Assembly (NCBI RefSeq): GCF_029948125.1
Contig: NZ_JASAMB010000029.1
Span: forward strand, 22,781-86,780
Direction: 5' to 3'
Source of the DNA: Catellatospora sp. KI3
GTDB taxonomy: Bacteria; Actinomycetota; Actinomycetes; Mycobacteriales; Micromonosporaceae
DNA length: 64,000 bases
Shown: one piece after another, positions 1 to 8,021 of the stretch
Position numbering within the stretch: position 1 is the stretch's first letter
Layout: each line of letters starts with the position of its first letter
Translations under genes and position numbers: made by a program
Notes under the pieces: generated by a model
Told to the model about the DNA's origin: nothing
The model's database searches: none
Seen by the model: only the letters and a program-made list of their open reading frames with translations

Positions 1-90
1 CAGCAGCTGGACCATGACACTCGGGTCAGGCACGGTGATCTTGGTTTGCACCGCGTGCGGAACCGCGTTGGGAGTGGAAGCAATGCTCAT
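1..90 (-). CDS. phoH: PhoH family protein, N-terminal fragment (runs off the window)
   Basis: Only the first 30 codons are present; the gene continues leftward beyond base 1. The ATG at 88-90 begins MSIASTPNAV and the fragment ends with VPDPSVMVQLL, which resembles the start of the short strand region that precedes the PhoH ATPase domain in actinobacterial PhoH-like proteins. PhoH-family proteins are P-loop ATPases thought to act in RNA metabolism. The call rests on this short match and on context: in actinobacteria phoH follows hrcA-dnaJ-rsmE, all present just to the right. The intervening 91-222 shows no further gene. Without the Walker motifs the assignment stays tentative. Confidence 0.6.
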   Translation of the reverse strand, partial: MSIASTPNAVPHAVQTKITVPDPSVMVQLL

Positions 91-222
91 AAGCCGGCCG
101 TGAGGCCTCCAGCCACCCGCTCTCTGCGCTCATCAGCGGCTCTTTCCGCCGCCGCTGCTCCCATCGTAGTCGCCGCCGCACAAGCCGCCAGTGCTTAACC
201 GGCCCCGGCACGCCCGCCCCGC

Positions 223-1599
223 TCAGGGGTGGCTGGCCCAGACCCCGTCGAAGGACTCCTGGCGGCGGGTGAACCGGTAGGTCGCCCAGTGCATCCGGAC
301 CACCTCGCCGTGCTCGTCGCGGGTCAGCCGCAGCAGCTCCCCCACCTCCCGGCCCGACACCGTACGCAGCAGCTCCGGCTGCCCCGGCACCTGCGCGAAC
401 ACGCTCGGCGCGAGGTCGGCCGGGTCGTCGGCGCCGGCGGCGGTCAGCGCCCCGTCGCGCCAGCGGAACACGTGCTCGTAGCCCTCGCCCCACCAGCGGC
501 CCAGCACCGAGCGCAGCTGCTCCGGCGCGGGTTCGCCCGGCGTCCACGCGGTGATGTCGGCCGGGTCCTGGGCCAGCGACTCCGCCATCAGCTCGTGCGG
601 CAGGTTCAGGATCTCCGACGCGGTGCCCGAGGAGGCCAGCACGGCGCAGGACATGCCGCCCGGGTTGCCCGCCCCGCCGTGGCGCCCGCTGGTCGCGGCC
701 AGGAAGCCGGGCATGGCGCCGTTGTGGCCCACGTGCATGGCGCGGCCCGGCTGCGGCCACAGCATCAGGCCCAGGCCGATGCCCGAGCCCCACACGGTCT
801 CGTGCCGGGGGGTCAGCGGCCAGCGGGCCTCGTCCAGCGTCGCGGCGGCCAGCACCCGGCCCTGCGGATCGGCCGACTTCGGGTCGGCCAGGAACGCCGA
901 CCAGGCGGCCATGTCGGCGGCGGTGCTCCACAGCTGCGCCGCGGGCGCCGCCGCGCGCACGTCGACGTTAGGCTCGGGGCGCGCGTGGTCGGAGTACTCG
1001 TCGACCAGGTAGCCCACGGCCGCGTGCGCGGGTGCGTCGTACGTGGTGGCCGACAGGCCCAGCGGCCCGCAGACACGCTCGGCGACCAGCTCCCACCAGC
1101 GGCCGCCCAGCCGCTGCTCAGCCACGTGCCCGAGCAGCGCGAAGCCCAGGTTGGAGTAGTGGAACCGGCGCGAGGGCGGGTGCACCGCCTCGGCCCCGGC
1201 CAGGTCGTCGAGCAGGCCCGGCAGGTCCGGCGGGGCCAGGGTGTCCCAGATGTCGCCGAACGGCTCGCGCTGCAGGCCGCCGGTGTGCGACAGCAGCCGC
1301 CGGATCGTCATCGCGCCGTGGGCGGGCACCTTGACGTGGGTGCTGATCGGATCGTCGAGGTCGAGCAGGCCCGCGTCGCGGCACTGCAGCACCAGCACCG
1401 CGGTGAACGTCTTGGTGATCGAGCCGATCCGGAACGGCGTGGCCGCGTCCAGCGGCGCGTCCGGATTGCCCGACGCGCCGACCTGGAACATCCACACCGG
1501 ACGATCGGCCCGCCGCAGCGCCACACTCAGCGCGGGCACCCTGGCCTGCGCCTGCACCTGCCGGACCAGCCGCTCGAGAGCACCGTTCGCGTTCGCCAT
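223..1599 (-). CDS. Serine hydrolase of the class C beta-lactamase / PBP4* fold
   Basis: A 458-residue protein with the hallmarks of the beta-lactamase/DD-peptidase fold: SITK at residues 60-63 (nucleophile serine and general-base lysine), YSN at 148-150, and a late HVGHNG segment in the place of the KTG box. These proteins hydrolyse esters, amides or D-amino acid peptides; the substrate cannot be told from sequence. No signal peptide is visible, so it is probably cytoplasmic, unlike true secreted beta-lactamases. A C-terminal extension of about 120 residues follows the catalytic domain and may be a lipocalin-like tail. The ATG lies 9 bp after the HIT gene stop, so the two are likely co-transcribed. 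It should not be read as evidence of resistance. Confidence 0.85.
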   Translation of the reverse strand: MANANGALERLVRQVQAQARVPALSVALRRADRPVWMFQVGASGNPDAPLDAATPFRIGSITKTFTAVLVLQCRDAGLLDLDDPISTHVKVPAHGAMTIRRLLSHTGGLQREPFGDIWDTLAPPDLPGLLDDLAGAEAVHPPSRRFHYSNLGFALLGHVAEQRLGGRWWELVAERVCGPLGLSATTYDAPAHAAVGYLVDEYSDHARPEPNVDVRAAAPAAQLWSTAADMAAWSAFLADPKSADPQGRVLAAATLDEARWPLTPRHETVWGSGIGLGLMLWPQPGRAMHVGHNGAMPGFLAATSGRHGGAGNPGGMSCAVLASSGTASEILNLPHELMAESLAQDPADITAWTPGEPAPEQLRSVLGRWWGEGYEHVFRWRDGALTAAGADDPADLAPSVFAQVPGQPELLRTVSGREVGELLRLTRDEHGEVVRMHWATYRFTRRQESFDGVWASHP

Positions 1600-1608
1600 G
1601 CGGCGAGA

Positions 1609-1962
1609 CTACCCGGTGAGGTCCCCGTCCATCTCCACGCCGCCGAGCACGTGCGCGTGGGCGTGGAAGACCGTCTGCCCCACCGAGGCGCCGGTGTTGA
1701 AGATGACCCGGAAGCCGGTGCCGTCCAGGCCCTCGGCCGCGGCGACGTCGGCCACCGTGGCCAGCACCTCCCCGGCCAGCGCCGGGTCGCCCGCGCCGAG
1801 CGCCGCCACGTCGGCGTAGTGCTCCTTCGGGATCACCAGCACGTGCACGGGCGCCTTCGGCGCGATGTCGCGGAACGCCAGCGTGGTCTCGGTCTCGCGG
1901 ACCACGGTCGCCGGGATCTCCCCGGCGACGATCCGGCAGAACAGGCAGTCGGGTTGGGTCAC
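1609..1962 (-). CDS. HIT (histidine triad) family nucleotide hydrolase
   Basis: A 117-residue protein with the HIT signature HAHAHVLGG (His100, His102, His104), and an N-terminal CLFC pair (Cys6, Cys9) typical of zinc-binding HINT-type bacterial members. The family hydrolyses nucleoside phosphoramidates and related adenylylated compounds. The start is a GTG at 1960-1962 placed exactly 7 nt after a TACGAT -10 box, so the transcript is probably leaderless. It lies upstream of the serine hydrolase gene and, further on, phoH; HIT genes are common near phoH and rsmE in actinobacteria. Full length for the family. Confidence 0.9.
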   Translation of the reverse strand: MTQPDCLFCRIVAGEIPATVVRETETTLAFRDIAPKAPVHVLVIPKEHYADVAALGAGDPALAGEVLATVADVAAAEGLDGTGFRVIFNTGASVGQTVFHAHAHVLGGVEMDGDLTG

Positions 1963-1969
1963 GGCACAG

Positions 1970-1979
1970 ATCGTAGGCT
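1970..1979. promoter_or_regulatory. Overlapping divergent -10 boxes of two leaderless genes
   Basis: The 24-bp gap between the HIT gene and the SDR gene holds TAGGCT (1974-1979, + strand) exactly 7 nt before the SDR GTG, and TACGAT (1975-1970, - strand) exactly 7 nt before the HIT GTG. The two hexamers share bases 1974-1975, so RNA polymerase could open only one direction at a time. The spacing matches leaderless promoters known from actinobacteria. This is seen in sequence; transcription is inferred. Confidence 0.7.
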
Positions 1980-1986
1980 GAAGAGC

Positions 1987-2748
1987 GTGTCAGCACGAAG
2001 AGTCCTGGTGACCGGTGCGTCGCGTGGCGTGGGCCGCGCCGTCGCCGCCGCGTTCGCCGCCGCGGGCGACCGGGTCGCCGTCCACCACCGCGACTCCGCG
2101 GACCTCGCCGAGTCGCTGCGGGCCGAACTGCCCGGCTCAGGTCATGTCGTGGTACGGGCCGACCTGGCCGACCCCGACGCCGTCGCCGCGATGGTCGACG
2201 CGGCCGCCGACGGGCTGGGCGGCCTCGACGTGCTGGTCAACAACGCCGGGCAGGCTTACCCGCATCCGATCGGCGACGTGTCGTACGAGCAGTGGCAGCA
2301 GGCCTGGGCACGCACCCTGGCGGTCAACCTGACCGGCCCCGCCAACGTCACCTGGTGCGCGGTCCGGCACATGCTGGCCCGCCCCGACGGCTTCCCGCCC
2401 GGCCGGATCGTCAACGTCGGCTCGCGCGGCGCCTACCGGGGCGAGCCGGGCCAGCCGGCGTACGGCGCGGCCAAGGCGGGGCTGCACGCGATGGGCCAGT
2501 CCCTGGCGGTCGCCCTCGCCCCGCACGGCATCTCCGTCGCCACCGTCGCCCCCGGGTACGTGCTGGAGGACCCGTCCAACGCGGCGTACAAGGTGCCGCG
2601 GGGCTCCGAGCACGCGGCGCAGTCCCCGTTCGGCCGGGTGGCCCGCCCCGACGAGGTCGCCGCCGCCGTCCTCTGGCTCGCCTCCCCCGAGGCCGAATGG
2701 GCCTCCGGCGCCGTCCTCGACCTCAACGGCGCCTCCCACCTCCGCTGA
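1987..2748 (+). CDS. Short-chain dehydrogenase/reductase (SDR)
   Basis: A 253-residue classical SDR. The NAD(P)-binding TGASRGVG is at residues 9-16, NNAG at 85-88, and the catalytic set is complete: Ser146, Tyr159 and Lys163 (YGAAK). The GTG start at 1987 is chosen because the Rossmann strand begins five residues later and a -10 box sits 7 nt upstream; a much longer upstream open frame would run antisense through the serine hydrolase. SDRs of this type often reduce 3-oxoacyl groups or sugars, but the substrate cannot be named. It diverges from the HIT gene. The 3' flank 2749-2853 is a CCACC/CCGC-rich low-complexity run with no gene. Confidence 0.9.
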   Translation: MSARRVLVTGASRGVGRAVAAAFAAAGDRVAVHHRDSADLAESLRAELPGSGHVVVRADLADPDAVAAMVDAAADGLGGLDVLVNNAGQAYPHPIGDVSYEQWQQAWARTLAVNLTGPANVTWCAVRHMLARPDGFPPGRIVNVGSRGAYRGEPGQPAYGAAKAGLHAMGQSLAVALAPHGISVATVAPGYVLEDPSNAAYKVPRGSEHAAQSPFGRVARPDEVAAAVLWLASPEAEWASGAVLDLNGASHLR

Positions 2749-2853
2749 CCACCCACCCCACCACCCCACCACTCCACCCCGCCCACCTGACCCGCCGCAC
2801 CCCGCCCCGCCCCGCCGCACCCCGCCGCGACCCGCCGCACCCCGCCCGTCCTG

Positions 2854-2920
2854 CATAAACGTTGGCCTATCTCATCGAATCCACGTAGATCGAACTCGAC
2901 GAGATAGGCCAGCGTTTATG
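2854..2920. repeat. Long imperfect hairpin between convergent genes
   Basis: Arms 2854-2878 and 2896-2920 match at 23 of 25 positions (CATAAACGTTGGCCTATCTC at the left end), with a 17-nt loop. It separates the convergent SDR and rsmE genes and could terminate both. It is far less GC-rich than its surroundings and has no T-tract, so it may instead be a dispersed intergenic repeat. Confidence 0.6.
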
Positions 2921-2976
2921 AGAAAGCGGGCGGCGGATGCCAGATGCCCGGTCTCGGCGCGTGCCGGGGTGGCGGT

Positions 2977-3711
2977 CTACCAGCGGTTGAGGCGGGCGGA
3001 CAGGACGCTGAGGGCGGCGACGCCCGCGGTGGAGGTGCGCAGGACCGTGCTGCCCAGGCGGACCGGGACCGCTCCGGCGGCGGTGAACGCGGCCACCTCC
3101 GCCGCGTCGATGCCACCCTCGGGGCCGACCACCAGGATGATCTCGCCGGAGTCCGGCAGCGCGGCGGTGGCCAGGCGCTCGGTGGCCTCCTCGTGCAGCA
3201 CGTACCCGGCAGCCGCCGCCGACAGCCGCTGGGTCAGCTGCTTCGTGGACACGTCCGGGTCGCCGCCGACCTCGGGCAGCCAGGTGCGGCGGGCCTGCTT
3301 GGCGGCCTCGCGGGCCACCGCGGCCCACTTCTCGCGGGATTTCGCGCCCCGGTCGCCGCGCCACTGGGCCACGCTGCGGGCGGCGGCCCAGGGCAGGATC
3401 TCGTCCACGCCCACCTCGGTCATCGCCTGCACGGCGAGTTCACCGCGGTCGCCCTTGGCGATGCCCTGGGCGACGGTGAGCCGGGGGGTGGGCGCTGCTT
3501 CGTACCCCCGGCTGGTTATGGCGACGTCCAGCGCGCCCTTGCCGACCGCCGTGACCACCGCGTCGGCCAGGCCGCCGCGGCCGTCGGCGAGCAGCAGGTG
3601 CTCGCCGAGGCGCAGCCGCTGCACGGTCGCGGCGTGGTGCCCCTCCGGACCTCCGAGGGTGTACGACTCCCCCGCCGGCAACTCGTCAACCAGGAACAGT
3701 GGCGCGCTCAC
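2977..3711 (-). CDS. rsmE: 16S rRNA (uracil(1498)-N(3))-methyltransferase RsmE
   Basis: A 244-residue SPOUT-family methyltransferase that methylates N3 of U1498 in 16S rRNA using S-adenosylmethionine. Supporting segments are the N-terminal PUA-like part (GPEGHHAATVQRLRLGE), the central RSVAQWRGDRG region, and the C-terminal SAM-binding knot with LVVGPEGGID and LRTSTAGVAAL. The start is set at the GTG at 3711 because a GGAGGG ribosome site sits 7 nt upstream; an earlier TTG at 3726 would place that site inside the gene. It follows dnaJ by 116 bp in the conserved hrcA-dnaJ-rsmE order. Confidence 0.95.
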   Translation of the reverse strand: MSAPLFLVDELPAGESYTLGGPEGHHAATVQRLRLGEHLLLADGRGGLADAVVTAVGKGALDVAITSRGYEAAPTPRLTVAQGIAKGDRGELAVQAMTEVGVDEILPWAAARSVAQWRGDRGAKSREKWAAVAREAAKQARRTWLPEVGGDPDVSTKQLTQRLSAAAAGYVLHEEATERLATAALPDSGEIILVVGPEGGIDAAEVAAFTAAGAVPVRLGSTVLRTSTAGVAALSVLSARLNRW

Positions 3712-3827
3712 CGGCCAACCCTCCAATGTCGATCAGGAAGCCGTGCCCCCGACACGCCGTCGAACCGTGCCATAGGTTCATGATCGACGCGTCTGGCGGG
3801 GGCGGGGCGGGGGCGTGGAAAGGCGGG

Positions 3828-4958
3828 TCAGTGGCCGTTGAAGGCGTCGCGGACTCGGGAGAAGAAGCCGCCCTGCTTGGAGAGTTCGGCGACCTCCTCG
3901 CCGCGGAGGCGGGCGAACTCGCGGAGCATGCGCTCCTGCTCGCCGTCCAGGCGGGTGGGGGTCTTGACGTCCAGGTGGACGAAGAGGTCCCCGCGGCCCT
4001 GGCCGCGCAGGTGCGGGACGCCCTTGCCGCGGATGCGCAGGGTGGAGTTCGGCTGGGTGCCGGGCTTGACCTCCAGCTGCTCCTCGGAGTCGAGGGTCTT
4101 GATGGTCAGGCGGGTGCCCAGCGCGGCGGCGGTCATCGGCACGGTGACCTTGCAGTGCAGGTCGTCGCCCTTGCGTGCGTACACGTCGTGGGCCCGCTCG
4201 TGGATCTCGACGTACAGGTCGCCGGAGGGGCCGCCGCCGGGGCCGACCTCGCCCTGGCCGGCCAGGCGGATGCGCATGCCGTCCTCGACGCCCGCCGGGA
4301 TCTTCACGGTCAGGCTGCGCCGGGTACGGACCCGTCCGTCCCCGGCGCAGGTCGGGCACGGGTGCGGGATGGTGGTGCCGTAGCCCTGGCAGCTGTTGCA
4401 CGGGCGCGACGACACGACCTGGCCCAGGAAGGTGCGCTGCACCGACTGGACCTCGCCGCGGCCGCCGCAGGTGTCGCAGGTCACCGGGTGGGTGCCCGCC
4501 GCCGTCCCGCCGCCGGAGCAGGTCGTGCACAGCACCGCGGTGTCCACGGTGATCGGGGCCTCGACGCCGAACGCGGTCTCGACCAGGTCCAGGTCCAGGC
4601 GCAGGATCGCGTCGGCGCCCGGCCGGGTGCGCGGACGCGGGCCGCGCGAGCCGCTGCCGCCGAAGAACGCGTCCATGATGTCCTGGAACCCGACGAACGG
4701 GCCGCCCGCGCCCCCGCCGGGACCCGCGCCGCCGCCGCCCGGGGCCAGCGGGTCGCCGCCCAGGTCGACGATGCGCCGCTTCTGGTCGTCGGAGAGGACC
4801 TCGTAGGCGTTGTTGATGTCCTTGAACTTCTCCGCCGCGGACGGGTCGGGGTTGACGTCCGGGTGGTACTGCCGGGCCAGCTTGCGGTAGGCCCGCTTGA
4901 TGTCGTCGGCGTCGGCGTCCTTGGGCACACCCAGAATGCCGTAATAGTCCTTGGCCAC
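3828..4958 (-). CDS. dnaJ: Molecular chaperone DnaJ (DnaJ2 type)
   Basis: A 376-residue type I J-protein that stimulates DnaK ATPase and delivers substrates. The J domain spans about residues 1-70 with HPD at 32-34; a Gly-rich linker (about 77-105) follows; then four CxxCxGxG-type zinc motifs ([32 protein letters not shown]), and the two C-terminal beta domains. The GTG start is preceded by GAGGACAGC. It sits 60 bp behind hrcA, so it is probably under HrcA/CIRCE control. This is the hrcA-linked copy; a second dnaJ in the dnaK operon is expected elsewhere but not seen here. Confidence 0.97.
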   Translation of the reverse strand: MAKDYYGILGVPKDADADDIKRAYRKLARQYHPDVNPDPSAAEKFKDINNAYEVLSDDQKRRIVDLGGDPLAPGGGGAGPGGGAGGPFVGFQDIMDAFFGGSGSRGPRPRTRPGADAILRLDLDLVETAFGVEAPITVDTAVLCTTCSGGGTAAGTHPVTCDTCGGRGEVQSVQRTFLGQVVSSRPCNSCQGYGTTIPHPCPTCAGDGRVRTRRSLTVKIPAGVEDGMRIRLAGQGEVGPGGGPSGDLYVEIHERAHDVYARKGDDLHCKVTVPMTAAALGTRLTIKTLDSEEQLEVKPGTQPNSTLRIRGKGVPHLRGQGRGDLFVHLDVKTPTRLDGEQERMLREFARLRGEEVAELSKQGGFFSRVRDAFNGH

Positions 4959-5018
4959 GCTGTCCTCAAGCCTCGTTCAACAACACGCTACGGAAAAAGT
5001 CGAGCTACGAAGTTCTGG

Positions 5019-6044
5019 TCAATTCTGCGCCAGCAGCTCGCCGACGTAGCGTGCCACGGCACGTACGGTGGCGATGGTGCCGGGATAGTCCATCCGGGTC
5101 GGCCCGACGACGCCCATGCCGCCGACGACGGTGCTCCCCGGACCGTATCCGGTGCTGACCACCGAGGTCACCCGCAGATCGACGACCTCGTTCTCGTCGC
5201 CGATGCGCACCCGGGTGCTGCCCGCCTTCACCTCGTCGAAGAGCTTGAGCAGGATGACCTCCTCCTCCAGCGCCTCCAGGATCGGCCGCAGCGAGCCGGT
5301 GGCCAGGTCCAGCGGACCCACCCGGGCCAGGTTGTGCGTGCCCGCGAGCGCGAGGCGCTCCTCGTGCCGCTCGACCAGAGTCTCCAACAGCACACTGGCC
5401 AGCGCGGTCACGGTCGCCTTGGCTTCGGGCTCGGCCCGCTCGACCAGCCCCTGCACCAGCGGGGGCGTGTCGGCGAGCTTGATCCCGGTCAGCGTGGTGT
5501 TGAGCAGCTTGCGCAGCTCGGTGATCTCGTCCGGGTCGACCGGACCGGGCAGCTCGACCGTGCGCTGCTCGACCCGGCCGGTGTCGGTGATCATGACGAG
5601 GAGCAGGCGGGTGGTGGAGACCGGGACCAGCTCCAGGTGGCGTACGGCCGACCGGGCCAGGCTCGGGTACTGCACCACGGCGACCTGGCGGGTCAGCTGG
5701 GCGAGCAGCCGGACGGTGCGGTGCACGACGTCGTCGAGGTCGACCGCGCCGATGAGGAACCGCTCGATGGCGCGGCGCTCGGCCGGGCTCAGCGGCTTGA
5801 CCCGCGACAGCCGGTCCACGAACAGCCGGTAGCCGCGGTCGGTGGGCACCCGGCCGGCCGAGGTGTGCGGCTGGCGGATGTAGCCCTCCTCCTCCAGCAC
5901 GGCCATGTCGTTGCGCACCGTCGCCGACGAGACGCCCAGGGCGTGCCGCTCGACCAGCGCCTTGCTGCCGACCGGCTCCTGCGTGGAGACGTAGTCCTCC
6001 ACGATCGCGCGCAGGACCTCGAGCTTGCGGTCGTCCAGACCCAT
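5019..6044 (-). CDS. hrcA: Heat-inducible transcription repressor HrcA
   Basis: A 341-residue repressor that binds CIRCE operators of chaperone genes and is kept active by GroEL. The N-terminal winged helix carries [17 protein letters not shown] and [16 protein letters not shown], both family hallmarks; the GAF-like dimerisation domain follows. The ATG at 6044 is chosen because a GGGAGGAGAGG ribosome site is directly upstream and it gives the family length; the frame stays open upstream but that part is unlike HrcA. A perfect CIRCE lies 13 bp before the start, so the gene is autoregulated together with dnaJ. Confidence 0.97.
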   Translation of the reverse strand: MGLDDRKLEVLRAIVEDYVSTQEPVGSKALVERHALGVSSATVRNDMAVLEEEGYIRQPHTSAGRVPTDRGYRLFVDRLSRVKPLSPAERRAIERFLIGAVDLDDVVHRTVRLLAQLTRQVAVVQYPSLARSAVRHLELVPVSTTRLLLVMITDTGRVEQRTVELPGPVDPDEITELRKLLNTTLTGIKLADTPPLVQGLVERAEPEAKATVTALASVLLETLVERHEERLALAGTHNLARVGPLDLATGSLRPILEALEEEVILLKLFDEVKAGSTRVRIGDENEVVDLRVTSVVSTGYGPGSTVVGGMGVVGPTRMDYPGTIATVRAVARYVGELLAQN

Positions 6045-6057
6045 GCCTCTCCTCCCG

Positions 6058-6084
6058 CTGGCACTCGTGGTTGGTGAGTGCCAG
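6058..6084 (-). promoter_or_regulatory. CIRCE operator of hrcA-dnaJ
   Basis: Perfect 9-bp inverted repeat CTGGCACTC-N9-GAGTGCCAG, matching the CIRCE consensus (TTAGCACTC-N9-GAGTGCTAA) in its conserved core and its 9-nt spacer. It lies 13 bp upstream of the hrcA start, as expected for autoregulation. Confidence 0.95.
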
Positions 6085-6272
6085 TCTACGTGGCCGCGGG
6101 CCCGGTTGGGATAGGCGTGGTGACGGGTACGACACCCGCCGCCGACCAGACGAAACGCCCGATCGGCGCGAGCGGGCGAAAGAACCGCTCTACAACGATT
6201 GAGCATTCTGGCGGTTGCGCATTGTCGCCAATCGGTCACGACCGTTGACTGGCGCCGTTTGATCCACACACC

Positions 6273-6278
6273 TAGCCT
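6273..6278 (+). promoter_or_regulatory. -10 box of a probably leaderless gene
   Basis: TAGCCT ends 7 nt before the ATG of the DUF4870 gene at 6286, with no ribosome site between them, the leaderless spacing seen repeatedly in this window. Confidence 0.55.
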
Positions 6279-6285
6279 GACGGGC

Positions 6286-6783
6286 ATGAGTGAACCCACC
6301 CCGCCTGGTTCCGCCCCCCAGGAGCCGCCGGTGCCGTCGGCTCCGTCTTTCGAGCCCCCGGCCCCGAGCGCGCCGCCGTCGGCGCCGTACTCGCCGCCGG
6401 CCGCCTCGGGCGGATACACGGCTCCCCCGCCCGGCCCCGCGCCGGTCGGCTACAGCAACCCCGATGACAAGACCTGGGCCCTGATCGCCCACTTCGGTGG
6501 TGCCCTGACCTGGTTCATCGCCCCCCTGATCGCGCTGCTGGTCAAGGGCAACGAGTCGCCGACGGTCAAGGCGCACGCCACCGCCGCGCTGAACTTCCAG
6601 GTCCTGTGGACCGGCATCAACCTGGTCTGCATCTGCATCGGCACCTGCCTCGGCTGGCTGCTCCTGCCGCTGGTGCTGTACTTCGTCCCGCTGTTCCCGC
6701 TGATCATGGGCATCCTGGCCGGTGTGAAGGCGAACAACGGCGAGCTGCCGAAGTACCCGCTGACCATGAACCTGATCAAGTAA
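6286..6783 (+). CDS. DUF4870 domain membrane protein with Pro-rich N-terminus
   Basis: A 165-residue protein. Residues 1-60 are rich in Pro, Ala and Ser ([15 protein letters not shown]) and presumably cytoplasmic. From about 65 ([26 protein letters not shown]) a DUF4870 domain with about three or four membrane segments begins; the family-typical [12 protein letters not shown] motif is present. The function of the family is unknown. It lies in the gap between hrcA and hemW, reads opposite to both, and converges on hemW with only 6 bp between the stops. Confidence 0.85.
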   Translation: MSEPTPPGSAPQEPPVPSAPSFEPPAPSAPPSAPYSPPAASGGYTAPPPGPAPVGYSNPDDKTWALIAHFGGALTWFIAPLIALLVKGNESPTVKAHATAALNFQVLWTGINLVCICIGTCLGWLLLPLVLYFVPLFPLIMGILAGVKANNGELPKYPLTMNLIK

Positions 6784-6789
6784 GCGGTC

Positions 6790-8004
6790 TCACCAGGCCA
6801 GCAGGGAGTGGACCACCGCGTCCGCCAGGAGTCGGCCGCGCAGCGTCAGCGCTGCGCGGCCGTCCGCGTATCCGGCCCCGGTCAGCAGCCCGTCGGCCAG
6901 CGCCCGCGCGGCCGCGTCCCGCCCGGCCGCGTCGAGGCGGGCCAGCGGCAGCCCCTCGACCAGGCGCAGCTGCAGCAGCACCTCCTCGGTGTGGCGCTGC
7001 TCGGCGGTCAGCACCTCCCGCTCCAGGCCGGGCGACAGGCCCTCGGCCAGGCGGGCGGCGTACCGGCTCGGGTGCTTGACGTTCCACCAGCGCACCCCGC
7101 CGACGTGGCTGTGCGCGCCCGGCCCCAGGCCCCACCAGTCGCCGCCGCGCCAGTAGAGCAGGTTGTGGCGGCAGCGCGACGCCGCACCGGCGGCCCAGTT
7201 GCTGACCTCGTACCAGCTCAGGCCCGCGTCGGTCAGCGCCGACTCGGCGGCCAGGTAGCGGTCGGCCGCGACGTCGTCGTCGGGGGCGGCCAGCTCGCCG
7301 CGGCGGACCCGCGCGGCCAGCCGGGTGCCGTCCTCCACGATCAGGGCGTACGCGCTGACGTGGTCCACCCCGGCCCCGATCACCGCCGCCAGCGAGTCGG
7401 CGAAGTCCTGCTCGCTCTCCCCCGGCGTGCCGTAGATCAGGTCCAGGTTGACGTGCTCGAACCCGGCCTCGCGCGCCTCGGTGGCGGCGGCCGGGGCCCG
7501 TCCGGCGGTGTGCTTGCGGTCCAGGATGCGCAGCACCCCCGGCGCCGCCGACTGCATGCCCAGCGAGATCCGGGTGAACCCGGCCGCACGCAGCGCGCGC
7601 AGCGACACCGGGTCCACCGACTCCGGGTTGGCCTCCGTGGTCACCTCGGCCCCGGCGGCCAGACCCCAGGTGCGGTCGATCGCTTCCAGCATCCGGCCCA
7701 GCTGCTCCGGGCGCAGCAGCGTCGGCGTGCCGCCGCCGACGAAGACCGTATCCACCCGCGGCGGCGCGGGCATCACCTTCGCGGCCAGCGCGAGCTCGGC
7801 CAGGACCGCCTCGACGTACCCGTCGGTGTCGGCCCCGCCCAGCTCCGAGGCGGTGTACGTGTTGAAGTCGCAGTAGCCGCAGCGGCTGGCGCAGAACGGC
7901 ACGTGCAGGTACACGCCGAAACCGCGCCCGCCGACGTCGGTCAGCGCGGACTCGGGCAACGCACCGTCGTCGGGTACGGGTTCACCATCGGGAAGCTTCG
8001 CCAC
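6790..8004 (-). CDS. hemW: Radical SAM heme chaperone HemW
   Basis: A 404-residue radical SAM protein of the HemN/HemW family, which transfers heme to target proteins and was long annotated as oxygen-independent coproporphyrinogen oxidase. The [4Fe-4S] motif reads CASRCGYCDFN; FVGGGTPTLL, TTEANPESV and LGMQSAAPGVL follow as in the family, and a HemN C-terminal domain ends the protein. The GTG at 8004 is chosen over an ATG at 8031 because the latter overlaps the divergent gene and the usual LPDGEPVPDDGALP start follows the GTG; a CAGACT -10-like box lies 6 nt upstream. The location between hrcA and lepA matches other actinobacteria. Confidence 0.92.
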   Translation of the reverse strand: MAKLPDGEPVPDDGALPESALTDVGGRGFGVYLHVPFCASRCGYCDFNTYTASELGGADTDGYVEAVLAELALAAKVMPAPPRVDTVFVGGGTPTLLRPEQLGRMLEAIDRTWGLAAGAEVTTEANPESVDPVSLRALRAAGFTRISLGMQSAAPGVLRILDRKHTAGRAPAAATEAREAGFEHVNLDLIYGTPGESEQDFADSLAAVIGAGVDHVSAYALIVEDGTRLAARVRRGELAAPDDDVAADRYLAAESALTDAGLSWYEVSNWAAGAASRCRHNLLYWRGGDWWGLGPGAHSHVGGVRWWNVKHPSRYAARLAEGLSPGLEREVLTAEQRHTEEVLLQLRLVEGLPLARLDAAGRDAAARALADGLLTGAGYADGRAALTLRGRLLADAVVHSLLAW

Positions 8005-8009
8005 GGCTC

Positions 8010-8016
8010 TAGTCTG
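8010..8016. promoter_or_regulatory. Overlapping divergent -10 boxes (hemW / enoyl-CoA hydratase)
   Basis: TAGTCT (8010-8015, + strand) ends 6 nt before the hydratase ATG, and CAGACT (8016-8011, - strand) ends 6 nt before the hemW GTG. The hexamers overlap by five bases, the same layout as at 1970-1979. The hemW box lacks the initial T, so that half is weaker. Confidence 0.5.
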
Positions 8017-8021
8017 CCAAC

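Noticed and set aside
223..1599. Antibiotic-resistance beta-lactamase
   Set aside because: The fold is class C-like but there is no signal peptide and the third motif is HNG, not KTG; general serine hydrolase is the safer call.
229..1986. Long plus-strand open frame running into the SDR gene
   Set aside because: It is antisense to the serine hydrolase and HIT genes, is Arg/His/Gln-rich and lacks domains; the SDR starts at 1987.
3699..6077. 792-codon plus-strand open frame
   Set aside because: Antisense to dnaJ and hrcA, which carry clear motifs; composition (Val/Ala/Gly/Gln/His) is typical of GC-rich shadow frames.
6045..6419. N-terminal extension of hrcA to 6419
   Set aside because: It would pass through the CIRCE operator and the start region of the DUF4870 gene; HrcA homology begins at 6044.
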